Source: a candidate division WOR-1 bacterium RIFOXYB2_FULL_42_35
GTDB lineage: Bacteria > Margulisbacteria > WOR-1 > O2-12-FULL-45-9
Assembly: GCA_001771545.1 (NCBI GenBank)
Contig: MEUC01000039.1
Span: 1 to 34,492, forward strand
Direction of reading: 5' to 3'
DNA: 34,492 bases
The notes under the pieces are model-generated. The model was not told where the DNA came from. It saw nothing but the letters and a program-made list of their open reading frames with translations, and did not search any database. Position numbers and translations under genes: made by a program. Positions 24,065 through 32,381 of the stretch are shown here, in pieces (position 1 is the stretch's first letter; every line of letters begins with the position of its first letter).

Positions 24065-25329
24065 GAAAATCTAACATCAATCGCCCGAGCATGCGCATCC
24101 AGGCCTTCTACCTCCGCTAAAGCTTTAATGTCTTTCCAAACATCTTTTAAAGCTGGTTTAGTATACCCAACAATGCTTTGGGTTTTAACAAAGTCATAAA
24201 CCCCCAATGGAGAGGCAAACCTGGCAGTTCCACCAGTCGGCAGAACATGGTTCGGTCCAGCGAAATAGTCGCCAACCGGCACCGGTGAATGCGGCCCAAG
24301 AAAAACAGCCCCGGCATTTTTAATTTTTTCCAGTTTACGCTGAGGCGAGCTAACCTGTAATTCTAAATGCTCGGGAGCAATCTGATTACAAATATCAATG
24401 GCCTCTTTCATGTTATCAACTAAGAATATTTTTATTTCTGCCTTTTCAATAATTTCTTGGCGTTTTAATTTCTTGACCTGTTTCTCAAGCTGTTGCCTGG
24501 TTTTTTCGGCAACTCTAGAAGAGTCGGTAATTAAAACCGCAAAAGAGTCTTGGTCATGCTCAGCCTGAGAAAGAAGATCAGCAGCCAAGAATTCCGGTTC
24601 AGCGTCATCATCAGCAATAATCACCACATTAGAAGGACCAGCCAAGCTGTCGATCCCAACTACCCCAAAAACTAATTTTTTTGCCAGGGTAACGTAGATA
24701 TTACCTGGGCCAACAATTTTGTCTACTTGGGGAATTGTTTTGGTGCCAAAAGCTAGCGCGGCAATTGCCTGCGCCCCACCTACTCGAAAAACTCTTGACA
24801 CCCCAGCTTCTGCAGCAGCCACCAAGACATAAGGGCTAATTGGCGGGGGAGAAACCATAATAATTTCGGCAACCCCGGCAACCTTAGCTGGAATCGTATT
24901 CATTAGAACCGAAGAGGGATAGACCGCCTTGCCTCCAGGCACATAAATCCCTACCCGCGAAAGAGGGATAACGCGTTGTCCCAAGACAACATCTAAAGGT
25001 AAAGTTTCAAACCATTCGTCAGGCTGCTGTTTTTGGTGGTAGGCGGTAATGTTTTGAATTGCCTTTACCAAAGCCTCCCGAAAACCTTTGCCAATCATTG
25101 AGTAAGCCGCATCAATTTCAGCTTTCGGCACCTCAAGATTTTCTAAAGAAAAATCCTTATCGTCAAACTTCTTCGTATATTCCAGCAGAGCCTTATCTCC
25201 ACGCTTAGCAACATCTGTAACAATTCCCTTAACAACTTCTTCCTTTGCAGATCCGATCTGGAAACGCTGACTGACCATGATCGCCTTCACTTCTTTAGCG
25301 ATTTCTTCTTTGACAAATGTTTTCATCAT
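24061..25329 (-). CDS. hisD: Histidinol dehydrogenase
   Basis: HisD (422 aa) catalyses the last two NAD-dependent oxidations to histidine with Zn2+. Motifs are YVPGGKAVYPSSVLMN, VGGAQAIAALAFGT, KIVGPGNIYVT, GIDSLAGPSNVVIIAD, LLSQAEHDQDS with zinc ligands Gln/His, and APEHLEL. Full family length. The start is ATG 25329 or the adjacent ATG 25326, overlapping the stop of the upstream gene. No other his genes are in the window; it closes an operon with cell-envelope sugar genes. Confidence 0.96.
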   Translation of the reverse strand: MMKTFVKEEIAKEVKAIMVSQRFQIGSAKEEVVKGIVTDVAKRGDKALLEYTKKFDDKDFSLENLEVPKAEIDAAYSMIGKGFREALVKAIQNITAYHQKQQPDEWFETLPLDVVLGQRVIPLSRVGIYVPGGKAVYPSSVLMNTIPAKVAGVAEIIMVSPPPISPYVLVAAAEAGVSRVFRVGGAQAIAALAFGTKTIPQVDKIVGPGNIYVTLAKKLVFGVVGIDSLAGPSNVVIIADDDAEPEFLAADLLSQAEHDQDSFAVLITDSSRVAEKTRQQLEKQVKKLKRQEIIEKAEIKIFLVDNMKEAIDICNQIAPEHLELQVSSPQRKLEKIKNAGAVFLGPHSPVPVGDYFAGPNHVLPTGGTARFASPLGVYDFVKTQSIVGYTKPALKDVWKDIKALAEVEGLDAHARAIDVRFS

Positions 25330-26399
25330 AACGAAATTCGACTCCCTTTTTTTATTACCGAATTATCAGCCAAAACAACCCCGTGTTCAATAATCGACTG
25401 GTCTTCAATAACACAATTTCTACCTAAAACACAGTCGACGAAGTGAACCCCCTTGCCAATTTTGCAACCCTCCCAAACCACACAACGATCTAACGTGCTC
25501 CCTTCATCAACTATAACATTGTCACCAAGCACAACATAGTCTCTAATTTCTGTATTTCTTCCCAAACGAACATTGTTTCCCAACAAACAAGGTCCCAAGA
25601 TTTTAACGGTTGCATCTGGATGAGTTCCCTCGCCAAGCCAAACCTTATTGTTAATCCTCGTCCCCATAATTTTAACGGCAACCTCTCCACGCAAAATCGC
25701 CTGATGGACCTCTTTATATTTTTCCGGATTACCAATATCAATCCAGTAAGCTGTTGATAGGTATCCAAACATGCGGACCCCTTTTTCCAGCAAAGAAGGA
25801 TAAAGTTGCCGCTCAAAAGAATACGGTTCTCCGACAGGAACATCCCTAAATATTTTGGGATCAATAATATAGGTCCCGGCATTAATTGCCTTTGTCTTCG
25901 CCTGGATGACTTGTTCCCAATTTGGTTTTTCCAAAAATTTAGTTACGCGCCCGTCTTTGTCTCTTAAAATCAAACCAAAGGCTGTCGGATCCTCTACTTC
26001 GGTTAAGGCCAGGGTTACCACAGCTTGCTTCTGATGGTGGAAGCCAATAAGCTTGGTCAGGTTGAGGTCGGTAATAACGTCACCATTAAAAACAATCAAG
26101 GGATCTTCATCAAAAAACTGTTCGGCATTTTTTACTGCCCCGGCAGTCCCCAAAGGTTCGTTTTCGATGGAATAATAAATTTTAATACCCCATTTTCTGC
26201 CGTCACCTAAAATCTTCTTTATTTCATGAGAGAGGTAATGGAGGTTAATGATAACTTCGTTAATGCCATGACAAACTAAAAGATCAAGCTGTCTAACAAT
26301 CATCGGTAAATTGGCTAAGGGAACAATTGGTTTTGGGGTATTATTGGTTAACGGTCTAAGTCTCGTGCCCAAGCCGCCGGCAATTATGACCGCCTTCAC
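25326..26399 (-). CDS. Sugar-phosphate nucleotidyltransferase (GDP-mannose pyrophosphorylase-like)
   Basis: A 357-aa protein with an N-terminal nucleotidyltransferase domain, AVIIAGGLGTRLRPLTNNTPKPIVP (3-27), holding the signature Gly-rich loop and the Lys of the KP motif; FNGDVITDLN carries the metal-binding Asp, and FLEKP follows. From about residue 245 it has a left-handed beta-helix with hexapeptide-like repeats (LGNNVRLGRNTEIRDYVVLG). It likely makes GDP-mannose or a related NDP-sugar. GTG start; GTGA overlap with the upstream isomerase gene, which would supply mannose-6-phosphate. Confidence 0.88.
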   Translation of the reverse strand: MKAVIIAGGLGTRLRPLTNNTPKPIVPLANLPMIVRQLDLLVCHGINEVIINLHYLSHEIKKILGDGRKWGIKIYYSIENEPLGTAGAVKNAEQFFDEDPLIVFNGDVITDLNLTKLIGFHHQKQAVVTLALTEVEDPTAFGLILRDKDGRVTKFLEKPNWEQVIQAKTKAINAGTYIIDPKIFRDVPVGEPYSFERQLYPSLLEKGVRMFGYLSTAYWIDIGNPEKYKEVHQAILRGEVAVKIMGTRINNKVWLGEGTHPDATVKILGPCLLGNNVRLGRNTEIRDYVVLGDNVIVDEGSTLDRCVVWEGCKIGKGVHFVDCVLGRNCVIEDQSIIEHGVVLADNSVIKKGSRISL

Positions 26400-27463
26400 C
26401 GCTTTAGTTCCTTTTTTAAGCGGGTGATTGCTTCTACCGGTGTGGGGTCAATTCCTTGCAAAATTGCTAGGTAAACAGAAACAAAATCACCCAAATAAAT
26501 TAGTGATAAAATCCTAGCTAAGCGGCTTTTTCCTTTGGACCAAATCTGGTTAACTCCTCCTAGTTGATTGCCAATCAACGACTTAGTGATCTCCATCCGT
26601 TTTTTGATGCGCTCACTATCTTTTTCATCACGCAAGAACAAAAGGCTATAGTTGTGCTGGTTGCGCTTCAGGGCAGCCAAGGCGACTATTTCATTATGAT
26701 TTAACTCTGGAAAAAGATTAATTGCGGCCATGATTTTGCTGTTCTCATTAAGCTGCGTCTTAAATCTTAACCCGACGGAATCGGTTATTCCCACTGAGGC
26801 AAAAACCAATGGGGTCTTGCCTAATAATTTCTGGGCAGTTTGCTTGGCCAAGTTAGCCCGCACAGGTTTTTCTAAACCATACTCGTCTTTGAGCTCATTT
26901 AGCAGGGCCAAAGTTTCTTGAAGCTCTTTTTCTTTTAACTCTGCCAGACCCAAAGCCTTAACAGCATTTAAGATTGGAGCCAGGAGATAAGGCAGGGCAG
27001 CTCGAGGCTGAAAACCAGCAGGAATAAGATAAAAGGGAAAGCCATGTTGCTCAGCCAGTTTTTTAAGTGCTCCCCCTGAAGTAATACAAATGATTTTTGC
27101 CCCTCGCTTAGCAGCTTCCTTGGTTGCCCCCAAGGTTTCTTCTGTGTTGCCGGAATAGGAAATCGCAAAAAAGACCGTCTCCTTATCGACAAAAGCTGGA
27201 GAATAATAACTACGATTGACGAAGACTGGGAACGGGGCTTTCTCACGAAGCAAACTACCAAGAATATCGCCAGCAATGGCAGATCCCCCCATACCAGCAA
27301 CAACAAGCTGCTTAATTTTCTTTTGCTGGCGCAATGATCCCTGAGGCAAGAGCCCAATGGCATTGGCAAGCATGTCGGGAAAATTAGTCACCGCCAAAAG
27401 CATGCCGCCTTTATCAATGTCGCCAACTCTTTTTTTATCGTCTAAAAGCTCAACTTTATCCAT
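26396..27463 (-). CDS. Bifunctional phosphoglucose/phosphomannose isomerase
   Basis: A 355-aa SIS-domain protein of the bacterial/archaeal PGI/PMI type. The first SIS domain shows VAGMGGSAIAGDIL and FAISYSGNTEETL (sugar-phosphate loop). FQPRAALPYLL is typical for this subgroup, and NHNEIVAL in the second domain carries the conserved Glu/His region. It interconverts fructose-6-P with glucose-6-P and mannose-6-P. It overlaps ctpA by 8 bp upstream and the nucleotidyltransferase by 4 bp downstream, so a fructose-6-P to NDP-mannose route is encoded in one transcript, apart from the phosphomannomutase step. Confidence 0.9.
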   Translation of the reverse strand: MDKVELLDDKKRVGDIDKGGMLLAVTNFPDMLANAIGLLPQGSLRQQKKIKQLVVAGMGGSAIAGDILGSLLREKAPFPVFVNRSYYSPAFVDKETVFFAISYSGNTEETLGATKEAAKRGAKIICITSGGALKKLAEQHGFPFYLIPAGFQPRAALPYLLAPILNAVKALGLAELKEKELQETLALLNELKDEYGLEKPVRANLAKQTAQKLLGKTPLVFASVGITDSVGLRFKTQLNENSKIMAAINLFPELNHNEIVALAALKRNQHNYSLLFLRDEKDSERIKKRMEITKSLIGNQLGGVNQIWSKGKSRLARILSLIYLGDFVSVYLAILQGIDPTPVEAITRLKKELKR

Positions 27464-28667
27464 TGGTTTTTAGTATTTTAGCCTTAAGGATGTCTATTGC
27501 TTTGCTTAATTGGGCATCGTTTCCTTGCTCGATTTCCGGTAGCAGCTGAGCTTTTGCTTCTTCGCTAGGAAGCGCCACCTCAACCTCTGGGGTTATCCCA
27601 ATCTTATTAATATAATGGCCATTAGGAGTCAGGTACTTGGCAATTGTAACCAGCAAGGCCGATCCATCGCTTAGTCGTCTGACATTTTGGACAGAAGCTT
27701 TGCCAAAAGTTTTTTCCCCTACCAAGGTAGCAATATGATTGTCTCTCAAAGCCCCAGCCAGAATTTCAGAGGCAGAAGCAGAGGCTCCGTTTACCAAGAC
27801 AACCGTTGGCTTTTGCCACAACACCCGTCCACGAGAATCAATTTTTTCCTTTCTCCCATCTCTGTCTACGGTTTGGACAATTACCCCATTATCAATAAAC
27901 ATACTGCCTATATCAATAGCATTCTGTAGCAATCCCCCACCATTATTTCTTAAATCAATAATTAGTCCGTCAGAATCCTGGACGCTGCGCAAAGCTTTTT
28001 CAAATTCGCTGGATCCTTTCAGGTTTTCAAAGGTAATCAGTTTTATGTAAGCAATGTTGTCGTCAAGTCTTTTTGTCTTGATGCTTTTAATCTTTATGCT
28101 TTCCCTGACAATCGCAAAATCCTTGGTTTTTTCCCAGCCATCTCGAAGAATCCCTAATTTAACACTTGTTCCTCGGGGACCACGGATTAAGCTAACGGCC
28201 TGTTCCAGGGCCATATCCTTAGTTATTTTCCCATCAATTGTCATAATTTTGTCGCCAGCTATCAATTTTACCTTAAAGGCGGGGGTCCCTTCTATCGGAG
28301 CAATAACGCTGATTTGGTGCTCTTTCATGCCAATGTAAATCCCGATACCAGAATAACTCCCCCCCATTCTAATCACCATTTCTTGGTACGCTTTTGGTTC
28401 CACAAAACGGGTATAGGGATCATCCAAAGATGACAACATCCCCCTGATTGATCCATAAACCAGTTTTTCATTATCAATATCTTTCTCCACAAAATCATGC
28501 TTAACAATGTTTAAAACCTCAAGGTAGGTCTCTAATTTTCTCTCTAGTCCCTCTTGAGCAATTCCTCTGCCCACAATCGAGACCAAGATTGTTAGGGCCA
28601 TCAAGCCAACCAGGGCTATCCTAAATATTTTATTTCTTCCTTTTGCTTCCTTGAAAGTTCTTTTCAT
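27456..28667 (-). CDS. ctpA: C-terminal processing peptidase, S41 family
   Basis: A 403-aa periplasmic/extracytoplasmic serine protease. An N-terminal membrane anchor or signal spans about 14-37. The PDZ domain is at about 100-180 (GSYSGIGIYIG, GDKIMTIDG, IRGPRGTSVKL). The catalytic domain has LRNNGGGLL, NGASASASEI with probable nucleophile Ser298, and GEKTFGKASVQ with Lys323 and Gln327. Its ribosome binding site AAGGAG is about 12 nt upstream, and an extended -10 box lies at 28701-28709, so this unit has a leader of about 30 nt. First gene of ctpA-PGI/PMI-nucleotidyltransferase-hisD. Confidence 0.95.
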   Translation of the reverse strand: MKRTFKEAKGRNKIFRIALVGLMALTILVSIVGRGIAQEGLERKLETYLEVLNIVKHDFVEKDIDNEKLVYGSIRGMLSSLDDPYTRFVEPKAYQEMVIRMGGSYSGIGIYIGMKEHQISVIAPIEGTPAFKVKLIAGDKIMTIDGKITKDMALEQAVSLIRGPRGTSVKLGILRDGWEKTKDFAIVRESIKIKSIKTKRLDDNIAYIKLITFENLKGSSEFEKALRSVQDSDGLIIDLRNNGGGLLQNAIDIGSMFIDNGVIVQTVDRDGRKEKIDSRGRVLWQKPTVVLVNGASASASEILAGALRDNHIATLVGEKTFGKASVQNVRRLSDGSALLVTIAKYLTPNGHYINKIGITPEVEVALPSEEAKAQLLPEIEQGNDAQLSKAIDILKAKILKTNG

Positions 28668-28700
28668 TTGCTTATATTCTCCTTCTCTTTCTCTTGTCCT

Positions 28701-28709
28701 ATTCTAACA
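28701..28709 (-). promoter_or_regulatory. ctpA operon extended -10 promoter
   Basis: On the minus strand, TGT plus TAGAAT (28706-28701), roughly 33 nt before ATG 28667 and just after the envC-like stop. A leadered transcript with AAGGAG. Confidence 0.6.
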
Positions 28710-28720
28710 GAATTAAATCG

Positions 28721-29839
28721 TTAATTTAAATATTTTATTGGGTCGGTTGGTTTGCCGTTTATTCTAACCTCAAAATGCAGGTGCGGGCCGGTAGAATATC
28801 CTGTATTGCCTTCAAGGCCGATCACTTGCCCCTTAGCAACGGAATCCCCTACTCCCTTATATATTCTGGAAAGATGACCATAGACAGTTGTCGTTTTGCG
28901 GCCGTGATCAACAACAATCGCTTTGCCATAACCATCCCACCAACCGGAGAAGATTACTTCCCCGGCATCAGCAGCACTAATGGGGGAACCATATTTGGCG
29001 GCAATGTCCAGTCCGGTATGGAAGGCTCTTCGTCGGTAAAATGGGTGACGTCGATAGCCAAAACGAGAGGTTATTCTCCCTTTAAGCGGCCAAATAAAGC
29101 TCCCACTGCCGCTAACCTTTGTTCCTTTCCCTGTAGCAACCTTTTTCAAAATCAAAACCTCAAGATCTTGCGAGCTTTTTTCCAGCTCGGCAATCTGATC
29201 TTCATATTCCTGGCTTCTTTGTTTAAGCGATTTATAGATTTTTTCTTTTTCTTCGGCCACAACCTCAATTTCGGTTTTTTTCTTAGTTATGATTTCAGCC
29301 AAATCTTTTATTTCTTCGGTTTTTGTTTTGAGGGTGACCTTTTTTGTTTTTGCGCTTTGCACTTCTTGGCGAACACTCTGAATCAAGTCGGCATCATAAT
29401 CTACAATCTTCTTAAAAAAATACATTCTGTTAAAGAAATCAGACATTGATTTTGAAGAAATGAGCAGTTCAAGATAGTTCAGGTTGCTGCTCTTGTAAAC
29501 TTCCCTGAGTCGGGCAACTAGCCGAGCCTCTTTTTGTTTTAACCCTTCCTCTGTTTGTCTAAGCTCAACCGTAAGCTTGCCTATTTGCGCTTGGTTCCCT
29601 TCTATCCGCTTTTGGGCAGACTGCAGGGTTTTTTTTGTTTCTTTAAGCTCTTTGTTGATGGTTGCCAACCGTCCCAAGACCGCCTGCTCTTCTTGTTTGG
29701 TTTTTTTAAGCGCTTCCTTCCGCTCTTGCAGTTCTTTTTGGATAGATTCCAGCTTTTTTTCTTCGTTGGCAGCATAAGCAGGGGCCAAAAGTGTCAGCAT
29801 AAAAAAAAGTAAAAAAAAGACGCTAAAAAGTCTTCTCAT
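28721..29839 (-). CDS. EnvC-like murein hydrolase with coiled coil and M23 peptidase domain
   Basis: A secreted protein of 372 aa: signal peptide MRRLFSVFFLLFFMLTLLAP to about residue 23, a long charged coiled coil (about 25-235), then a LytM/M23 domain. All zinc ligands are present: HTGLD (His and Asp), YGHLS, and GPHLHFEVR. So unlike E. coli EnvC, whose LytM domain is catalytically dead, this one should be an active endopeptidase. It probably acts in peptidoglycan remodelling at division. I choose ATG 29839 because the signal peptide starts there and TGC-TATGCT lies 9 nt upstream; upstream in-frame codons would bury the signal. Confidence 0.9.
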   Translation of the reverse strand: MRRLFSVFFLLFFMLTLLAPAYAANEEKKLESIQKELQERKEALKKTKQEEQAVLGRLATINKELKETKKTLQSAQKRIEGNQAQIGKLTVELRQTEEGLKQKEARLVARLREVYKSSNLNYLELLISSKSMSDFFNRMYFFKKIVDYDADLIQSVRQEVQSAKTKKVTLKTKTEEIKDLAEIITKKKTEIEVVAEEKEKIYKSLKQRSQEYEDQIAELEKSSQDLEVLILKKVATGKGTKVSGSGSFIWPLKGRITSRFGYRRHPFYRRRAFHTGLDIAAKYGSPISAADAGEVIFSGWWDGYGKAIVVDHGRKTTTVYGHLSRIYKGVGDSVAKGQVIGLEGNTGYSTGPHLHFEVRINGKPTDPIKYLN

Positions 29840-29848
29840 TGGAAAACA

Positions 29849-29878
29849 AGCATAGCATAAATGGTGGCTAGTTGGCAA
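29849..29878 (-). promoter_or_regulatory. Promoter of the EnvC-like gene
   Basis: On the minus strand, TTGCCA (29878-29873), an 18-bp spacer, TGC plus TATGCT (29857-29849), then 9 nt to ATG 29839. It overlaps the 3' end of uvrC. No ribosome binding site. Confidence 0.6.
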
Positions 29879-31127
29879 ACAGGCTCTTTTTACGTTTTTC
29901 CCGATGAAAAGTAATCGCAAAACGATGAACCTCATCCCTAACTCTCTGTAATAATCGTAATGCCGCTGAAGTTTTGGGAAGCTTTAAATCTTCTCCGCTA
30001 GCGAAACAAATTGTCTCTTCTCTTTTTGCTAAACCAATCATGGGGAGAGAAGTTAGCCCGGCTTCTTTAAGCGCCTGCTTGGCCGCGTTAACTTGGGCAT
30101 GGCCACCATCAACTAAAATCAAATCGGGCAAAGGCAACCTTTTGCTTAAAGAAAGCGTGTAGCGTCTTTTTATAACTTCAAGAATAGCGGCAACATCGTT
30201 TGGTTTATCTTCAACGCTTCTGATCTTAAAACGCCGATAGTCCTTTTTTAAAGGAATACCTCCATAGAAAACCACCATTGCTCCCACCATGTTGGATCCA
30301 GAAATATTCGAGACATCAAAAGCCTCAATTCTCAAGGGTGACTTCCTTAGCCTGAGAACCGTTTTTAATTCTGTTAGATCCGCTAGGTTAAGGGGAACAG
30401 GGGCCTTTCTTAGGCCTTGTCCCTCTAACAACTTTTGCAAAGTTTTTATCTTGTCCCTCAGATAGGCCGCCATTTCATAGTCAAGTACCCTGGAAGCTTT
30501 TTTCATTTCTTGGTTCAACTTTTTAAGGGCTTTGTCACTTTTCCCTTTTAAAAGCAAAAGAATCCCCCGAATAAGGTTCAGGTAATCTTTACGACATATT
30601 TTGCCAATGCAGGGACCGGAACAATTGCCAATACGATAAAAAAGACAGGGCTGTTGGCGCTTTTTTAGCGGTGATTCTTTGCACCATCGAATAGGGAAAA
30701 TTTTTTTTACCAATAGTATGGCTTCTCTGGCTACTCCCCCAGGGAAAGGGCCAAAATAAAGGGATCCGTCCTGTTCCTTTTTGCGCACAAAAAGCAGACG
30801 CGGCCATTCTTCGTGGATGGTCAGTTTTAGAGATGGGTATGTTTTGTCGTCTTTTAGCGAAATGTTATAGCGTGGTTGATATTTTTTGATCAGCCGATCT
30901 TCAAGAATTAAAGCATCCGATTCTGAGCCGGTAGCAATATATTCAACATCCCGCAGGCGACCTGCTAATATCTGAGTTTTAATGTCATCGTGAGGCTGAA
31001 AATAAGAGGCAACTCTTTTGCGCAGCGATTTGGCCTTACCAACATAAATAATTAGCCCTTTATTGTCTTTAAATAGATAAACGCCTGGTTTGTCGGGGAG
31101 GGATTTCAACTTCTCTTTAATGTCCAC
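29868..31127 (-). CDS. uvrC: Compact UvrC excinuclease subunit
   Basis: A 419-aa UvrC, well short of the usual 550-620. Present: GIY-YIG nuclease (GVYLF 15-19, YVGKAKSLRKR 28-38, Glu76), a Cys cluster at 149, 161, 169 and 173 with the 12-8-4 spacing of the UvrC iron-sulfur site, a UVR helix (about 204-236), and the RNase H-like 5' nuclease with Asp271, Asp340 and His401. Absent: most of the segment between UVR and nuclease domains, and the C-terminal helix-hairpin-helix domain. The GTG 31127 start lies 6 nt after TGC-TATAAC and gives the expected N-terminus; the longer Arg-rich extension upstream is not credible. Confidence 0.9.
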   Translation of the reverse strand: MDIKEKLKSLPDKPGVYLFKDNKGLIIYVGKAKSLRKRVASYFQPHDDIKTQILAGRLRDVEYIATGSESDALILEDRLIKKYQPRYNISLKDDKTYPSLKLTIHEEWPRLLFVRKKEQDGSLYFGPFPGGVAREAILLVKKIFPIRWCKESPLKKRQQPCLFYRIGNCSGPCIGKICRKDYLNLIRGILLLLKGKSDKALKKLNQEMKKASRVLDYEMAAYLRDKIKTLQKLLEGQGLRKAPVPLNLADLTELKTVLRLRKSPLRIEAFDVSNISGSNMVGAMVVFYGGIPLKKDYRRFKIRSVEDKPNDVAAILEVIKRRYTLSLSKRLPLPDLILVDGGHAQVNAAKQALKEAGLTSLPMIGLAKREETICFASGEDLKLPKTSAALRLLQRVRDEVHRFAITFHREKRKKSLFAN

Positions 31128-31133
31128 GTTTAT

Positions 31134-31142
31134 GTTATAGCA
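31134..31142 (-). promoter_or_regulatory. uvrC extended -10 promoter (leaderless GTG)
   Basis: On the minus strand, TGC plus TATAAC (31139-31134), exactly 6 nt before GTG 31127. It lies in the 76-bp gap after rplI. Confidence 0.65.
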
Positions 31143-31203
31143 AGAAACCGCGAGCTTTGCCAGGCACAGAGGAATCATGACTGTGTGTAAGGCGAAGGGA
31201 TAT

Positions 31204-31704
31204 CTATTGTTCGCTTTTCTCTGCCGTCTCTTCTTTTTTCTTCTCCGCCTTATCCTCGGCCTTCTTTTCCACCACAACTTTTATCACGGCAGAGATTTCC
31301 TTATAAAGCCTAACGGTTACGGTGTATTCACCCAAAGCCTTAATAGCCTCACTAAGATGGATTTTTTTCTTATTTAGCTCTACATCAGCAATCGCCTTAA
31401 TTGCATCCGCAATATCTTGAGAAGTAACCGAACCAAAAAGCTTCCCCTCTTCCCCTGCTCCAGCTGATATTTTAATCTCTAGAGAAGCCAGTTTTTGTGC
31501 TAATTGCTCAAACTCGGCTTTTTTAGCTGCCAAACGCTTTGTTTTTTCAGCGCCTCTTTTTCCCACGGCGACCAATTCGCTCTTGGTGGCTACAACAGCC
31601 AGTCTTTGCGGCAAAAGAAAATTGCGGGCATAGCCTCCGGCAACCCTAACAACATCATCAATTTCCCCGAGGTTTTCCAGATCTTTTCTTAAAACAACTT
31701 CCAT
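31204..31704 (-). CDS. rplI: 50S ribosomal protein L9
   Basis: L9 of 166 aa. The N-terminal RNA-binding domain reads LENLGEIDDVVRVAGGYARNFLLPQRLA (10-37), with the canonical GYARNFLLP. A long linker helix is followed by the C-terminal domain (KLFGSVTSQDIADAI, about 88-102). The C-terminus has an extra Lys/Glu-rich tail of about 20 residues beyond the usual end. It starts one base after the rpsR stop and ends the rpsF operon. Confidence 0.97.
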   Translation of the reverse strand: MEVVLRKDLENLGEIDDVVRVAGGYARNFLLPQRLAVVATKSELVAVGKRGAEKTKRLAAKKAEFEQLAQKLASLEIKISAGAGEEGKLFGSVTSQDIADAIKAIADVELNKKKIHLSEAIKALGEYTVTVRLYKEISAVIKVVVEKKAEDKAEKKKEETAEKSEQ

Positions 31705-31705
31705 A

Positions 31706-31960
31706 TTAATCCACCAAATAAGGCACTAAAGTAAGTTGCCTTGCCTTTTTAATTATTTTGGCTACCATTCGCTGATGCAGAGTGCAGCAACCGCTAATCC
31801 TGCGGGGAGCAATCTTGCCCCGATCGGTCATAAAGCGTCGCAAAAACCCAACGTTCTTATAGTCGAGCGGTTGTTTTTCTACGCAAAAAACACACGGCTT
31901 TATTTTCCTTTTTCTAAATACTCCCGGCTTGGCTTTTGGTTTTCTTCTTTCCCGTGACAT
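31706..31960 (-). CDS. rpsR: 30S ribosomal protein S18, zinc-binding (C+) form
   Basis: S18 of 84 aa with CVFC (Cys23, Cys26) and SGCCTLHQR (Cys58, Cys59), the cysteine pattern of the zinc-binding form. DYKNVGFLRRFMTDRGKIAPRR is the rRNA- and S6-contacting core. A good AGGAGGT site precedes ATG 31960. The cysteine-bearing form implies no zinc-free replacement at this locus. Confidence 0.97.
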   Translation of the reverse strand: MSRERRKPKAKPGVFRKRKIKPCVFCVEKQPLDYKNVGFLRRFMTDRGKIAPRRISGCCTLHQRMVAKIIKKARQLTLVPYLVD

Positions 31961-31970
31961 TGATTACCTC

Positions 31971-32378
31971 CTAAAATGGAATTTCTTCTTCGCTACTTTG
32001 GGCTAAGGAATCTACAGTTTTTTCCTCAACGGGCACAGAACTGGCTCCATCGGTCTTTCTGCCCAACATTTGCATGTTATCGGCCACAACTTCAACCATG
32101 GTCCGTTTTTCGCCGGTTTTAGCATCATATGTTCTGACCTGAAGCCGGCCTTCAATCGCAACAGGTCGTCCTTTTTTTAAAAACTCGCCACAAATTTCGG
32201 CCAATCTGCGCCAGGCAACAATATTAATAAAATCAACATCTTGTCCTGTTTCCCCAGAATCTTTGCGTTTAAACCGATTAACCGCAAGAGCAAAATGTGC
32301 TACTGGAATTCCTGAGGCCGTGTAGCGCAATTCTGGATCACGAGCCAAATTTCCAATTAAAAAAACTTTATTATACAT
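31971..32378 (-). CDS. ssb: Single-stranded DNA-binding protein, second tandem copy
   Basis: SSB of 135 aa with an OB fold: NKVFLIGNLARDPELRYTASG, FINIVAWRRLAEICGEFLKKG, EGRLQVRTYDAKTGEKR. A short linker leads to the acidic tip ending EEEIPF, the protein-interaction tail. The gap to the preceding ssb is 3 bp and no clear ribosome binding site is visible, so translation probably depends on coupling. This copy is closer to the standard rpsF-ssb-rpsR version. Confidence 0.93.
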   Translation of the reverse strand: MYNKVFLIGNLARDPELRYTASGIPVAHFALAVNRFKRKDSGETGQDVDFINIVAWRRLAEICGEFLKKGRPVAIEGRLQVRTYDAKTGEKRTMVEVVADNMQMLGRKTDGASSVPVEEKTVDSLAQSSEEEIPF

Positions 32379-32381
32379 AAT

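Noticed and set aside
28775-29449. 224-residue open frame on the plus strand opposite the EnvC-like gene
   Set aside because: It is antisense to a clear M23/coiled-coil gene, has low-complexity Phe-rich translation and no start signals.
31128-31277. In-frame N-terminal extension of uvrC
   Set aside because: Arg-rich, overlaps the end of rplI, and the GTG at 31127 sits 6 nt after a -10 box and gives the normal UvrC N-terminus.
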